Positions 61,487 to 64,000 of a DNA stretch of 64,000 nucleotides are shown here, in pieces. Position 1 is the stretch's first letter. The number at the start of each line of letters is the position of its first letter. Position numbers and translations under genes: made by a program. Source of the DNA: Sunxiuqinia elliptica (lineage in GTDB: Bacteria > Bacteroidota > Bacteroidia > Bacteroidales > Prolixibacteraceae); the NCBI RefSeq assembly GCF_900113005.1, contig NZ_FONW01000002.1:858945-922944 (forward strand), in the 5' to 3' direction. The notes under the pieces were generated by a model. The model worked only from the letters and a program-made list of their open reading frames with translations, made no database searches and was not told the DNA's origin.

Positions 61487-63148
61487 ATGAATTCAATAAA
61501 TATATTACTTCGCGTATTAATCATTTTTTGTTCTTTTTTATTAAGCTCATGTGATAGAGAATCAGTCGTCTTGGAAGAACCAGATAATAATACGGACAAT
61601 GATGATACATCCTACGAGAAATTCTTTAGTTCCTATATAAGGTTAAATTTTTACGAGACCGGTCGTGTTTCTGATGAGTCGGTTTTGGCCTATGACGACC
61701 TGATCATGATCGCATTCAGACCTTATACAGATGGAACCCTTTTTTTTGATCTTCCTGATAACCAGGCTTCTTTTTCTAATGCCAGTTATCTAAAAGATTT
61801 TGATAATCGAAATGGAGTCATCGATTTTAATGGAACAGATGCAGATATGAATGTTGGTTTTGACCTCTTGAATAACGTTAAAATTGCCGGAGGATCAGAT
61901 GGTTCATATAAACAGTTTACTTTTGGAACTTGGCTTTCGCTGGATAACTGGACTCCCGGAGGTTTTATTTTTAAAAAGGCCAATGAAAGTGGGAGTGTCT
62001 ATTGTAAAATGAGTGATGCCGTTGGCGTTTTCGAGTTTAACATCAACGGTAAAAGTGTTACTATTCATGCTGACAATGTATTGAACGGATGGCATCATTT
62101 TGCTTTAGGATACAACGGGAATAAAGGTACTGCTGAACGTGTTGCCTGTTATATAGACGGGACTTTGTTAGATAATGTTGTGGTAGCTTCAGATTTTCCA
62201 AGCTCTGTTCCTTTTATCCGGGAAGCTTTTCATATAGGCTCTGGGATTGATGCTAAGTTGGATGAAACATTTATAAGTAGTTTGTTTTTGCCGGCTGGTA
62301 CGGTCTCTGGATATATGAACAATGGGATTAAGTTGCGAAAAACAGATTGGAACTCCAGTAAAACGCTTGCTTACTGGACATACGACAATTCTTCTGATCC
62401 GGGTAAAGATGCTCAGTCATGGAGAACTATTTATGATGAGTTGCGCACTACACTTACAGGTAAAGATATTAAACTACGCGTTGGAATGGCCGGCGGAGAC
62501 TGGAAAACAGTTGTTGGGAATGCCACTTCCCGTACAACTTTTGTAAACAGCGTATCCGATTTTATATCTCAATACGCTTGGGATGGAGTAGATCTCGATT
62601 TTGAATGGTGTGAATCCACCCAGGAATATAATAATTACAGCAAGGCAATTGTTGAACTGGGTGAAAAGTTAGCGACATCGGATGTTACTTATTCGGTATC
62701 ATTGCACGCTTACTATTATAAAATTAGTCAGTTGGCGATTAATAAAACAGATTTCATTTCCCTTCAGGTTTATGGACCTCAACCTTCATTATTTGATTAT
62801 GATGAATTTGTGAGTAAAAGTAATGCTGTTGTTGATTACGGTATTCCTAAAGAAAAATTAGTTCTTGGAGTACCTTTTTATGGTGTTGAAAGTAATGGCA
62901 ACAGATCATCTGCTGCGTATCTTAATTTTGTAGATGCCGGGCTAATTAGTTCTCCACTTCAGGATCAGGTTACATACAATGGTAAAACATATACCTTTGA
63001 TGGGCAGGAAACTATACGCAAAAAAGCTCTGTTTGCGAAGCAGAATAAATACAAAGGAATAATGAGTTGGGATATTGCCACAGATGTGACATACAGCAAT
63101 GAGCTTTCATTGGCAAAAGCGGTGAATGATGTGCTTGCATTTGAATAG
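61487..63148 (+). CDS. GH18 family lipoprotein with inserted LamG-like module
   Basis: This 553 aa lipoprotein (Cys22, then DRES) carries the GH18 signature WDGVDLDFEW, with catalytic acid Glu373 and supporting Asp369/Asp371. Barrel strands in order are SYIRLNFYET (about 49-58), DDLIMIAFRPYT (70-81), IKLRVGMAGGDW (328-339), the signature, FISLQVYGPQ (423-432), LVLGVPFYG (458-466) and GIMSWDIATD (524-533). Between strands 2 and 3 lies a LamG/concanavalin-like domain (about 100-300: GVIDFNGTDADMNVGF, FTFGTWLSLDNW, LNGWHHFALGYN). The usual MxYD motif reads QVYG, lacking its Asp. Chitinase-type or endo-beta-N-acetylglucosaminidase activity is possible. It follows PUL4 susD. Confidence 0.88.
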   Translation: MNSINILLRVLIIFCSFLLSSCDRESVVLEEPDNNTDNDDTSYEKFFSSYIRLNFYETGRVSDESVLAYDDLIMIAFRPYTDGTLFFDLPDNQASFSNASYLKDFDNRNGVIDFNGTDADMNVGFDLLNNVKIAGGSDGSYKQFTFGTWLSLDNWTPGGFIFKKANESGSVYCKMSDAVGVFEFNINGKSVTIHADNVLNGWHHFALGYNGNKGTAERVACYIDGTLLDNVVVASDFPSSVPFIREAFHIGSGIDAKLDETFISSLFLPAGTVSGYMNNGIKLRKTDWNSSKTLAYWTYDNSSDPGKDAQSWRTIYDELRTTLTGKDIKLRVGMAGGDWKTVVGNATSRTTFVNSVSDFISQYAWDGVDLDFEWCESTQEYNNYSKAIVELGEKLATSDVTYSVSLHAYYYKISQLAINKTDFISLQVYGPQPSLFDYDEFVSKSNAVVDYGIPKEKLVLGVPFYGVESNGNRSSAAYLNFVDAGLISSPLQDQVTYNGKTYTFDGQETIRKKALFAKQNKYKGIMSWDIATDVTYSNELSLAKAVNDVLAFE

Positions 63149-63245
63149 ATTAATATTCTGAGATAAGTTATCCATTATAGCAGATTAATTTAAGCTTAAG
63201 TCCTATATGTCTTTAAAAATCAATGAATAATATAAAGGTTAAAAT

Positions 63246-64000
63246 ATGCAAACAATAAAGCGCTATTTTTCATTAATAATGCTATTACTTTGTTCAGTTC
63301 CGTGTTTTTCGCAAGAGCAGGAACGTTCCTGGGAAGAATTAAGGGATCAATATGAGTTTCCAAGTTGGTACACCGAAGCCCGATTTGGTATTTGGGTCCA
63401 TTGGGGAGCACAAACGGAGCCTTTAAAAGGTGGAGGCTGGTATGCCCGTCACATGTATATGCAGGATGTTGGTCGCGAACAATGGGGCGATGCCGCCTAT
63501 GAGTACCATTGCAAAACCTATGGGCATCCTTCTGAAATCGGATACAAAGATGTTCTCAACGAGTGGAAAGCCGAAAAGCTGGATACTGATGCATTGGTGA
63601 AGTACTTTAAAAGTCTTGGTGCAAAGTATTTTGTAGCACTGGCGAATCATCATGACCACTTTGATAATTTCAACTCGACCTACCATCCCTGGAATTCGGT
63701 TAATGTTGGCCCCAAACGCGATATCATCAAAGAGTTTGAGGTTTCCTGTAAGAAATTTGATATTCCGTATGGCGTGAGTTCACACGATGATCGGTTTCTT
63801 TCCTGGTGGCTCCCGGCATTTGGCGCTGATACTTCGGGAGTTTATCAAGGCAAGCCCTACGATGGTCACATGACCATTGAAGATGGAAAAGGAAAGTGGT
63901 GGGAAGGCCTGAATCCAGCTGATCTGTATGGATTACCACCAGGGCAAAGAACTCCTGAGTATATCGAAAGCGTCAAGCAAAACTGGGTGCTTCGTCACAC
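63246..64000 (+). CDS. Alpha-L-fucosidase-like GH29 enzyme, C-terminus outside window
   Basis: The frame is open from the ATG at 63246 to the right edge (251 codons). A signal peptide ends near SVPCFSQ. The start of a GH29-type barrel follows: WYTEARFGIWVHWGAQTEPL, YFVALANHHDHFDNFNSTYH, GPKRDIIKEFEVSCKKFDIP and YGVSSHDDRFLSWW. Compared with the two complete GH29 proteins, the KHHDGF motif is NHHDHF and the YYSHWDW-type strand reads GVSSHDDRF, so it belongs to another branch of the family. The nucleophile region is beyond the window. It lies 97 bp after the GH18 gene, probably in the PUL4 set. Confidence 0.82.
   Translation, partial: MQTIKRYFSLIMLLLCSVPCFSQEQERSWEELRDQYEFPSWYTEARFGIWVHWGAQTEPLKGGGWYARHMYMQDVGREQWGDAAYEYHCKTYGHPSEIGYKDVLNEWKAEKLDTDALVKYFKSLGAKYFVALANHHDHFDNFNSTYHPWNSVNVGPKRDIIKEFEVSCKKFDIPYGVSSHDDRFLSWWLPAFGADTSGVYQGKPYDGHMTIEDGKGKWWEGLNPADLYGLPPGQRTPEYIESVKQNWVLRH

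Overview
The window looks like a chromosomal segment of a glycan-degrading member of the Bacteroidota, most likely Bacteroidales/Marinilabiliales. This placement is inferred from four SusC/SusD polysaccharide utilization loci (PULs), each led by an ECF sigma factor and a FecR anti-sigma factor, from many lipoproteins with an acidic stretch after the lipobox cysteine, and from promoters of the TTTG / TAnnTTTG type. No rRNA, tRNA, transposase, integrase or CRISPR array was seen.

Layout. (1) 1-9488, minus strand: PUL1 (sigma, FecR, SusC, SusD, a discoidin-domain lipoprotein and, beyond a 500 bp gap, a truncated BNR-repeat protein), with a GH29 fucosidase divergent at 9682. (2) 11912-25730, plus strand: PUL2 (sigma, FecR, SusC, SusD, an internally duplicated L-domain-like lipoprotein, two tandem paralogous lipoproteins of unknown family, and a GH92 alpha-mannosidase). 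(3) 25809-30199, minus strand: an epimerase, a GH130 mannosylglucose phosphorylase and a sodium/solute symporter, with an AraC regulator divergent at 30351. (4) 31342-40352, minus strand: PUL3 (sigma, FecR, SusC, SusD, GH29 fucosidase), followed by a Tat-exported TIM-barrel protein. (5) 41698-50999, plus strand: a PadR regulator and a glycerophosphodiester/glycerol/G3P cluster (glpK-like, glpD, glpK, glpF, glpT, a secreted HAD phosphatase, a secreted GDPD). (6) 51308-54225: a sulfatase, a small secreted protein and a membrane LytTR regulator. (7) 54379-64000, plus strand: PUL4 (sigma, FecR, SusC, SusD, GH18 with a LamG module, truncated GH29-like enzyme).

How the parts work together. All four SusC proteins carry an N-terminal STN signalling domain, so each PUL is probably switched on by the SusC-FecR-sigma relay. 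The enzyme set (three GH29-type enzymes, GH92, GH18, GH130, sulfatase) suggests fucosylated, mannose-containing, partly sulfated glycans, but no single substrate can be assigned. The GH130/epimerase/symporter operon would take mannosyl-glucose or mannobiose to mannose-1-phosphate and glucose. The glp cluster would release and import G3P and glycerol and oxidise them to dihydroxyacetone phosphate.

Most notable observation. At all four PULs the fecR-susC gap holds a rho-independent terminator oriented against the PUL genes, and a TAnnTTTG promoter element on the same antisense strand overlaps the susC start codon. Together they delimit four candidate antisense RNAs of about 65-90 nt, in the arrangement known for DonS-type cis-antisense RNAs of Bacteroides PULs. 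Other points of interest are a GH18 barrel that seems to be split by a LamG module, a tandem pair of unknown probable enzymes, a degenerate second glycerol kinase, and a 28 bp perfect hairpin between susD and the GH18 gene.
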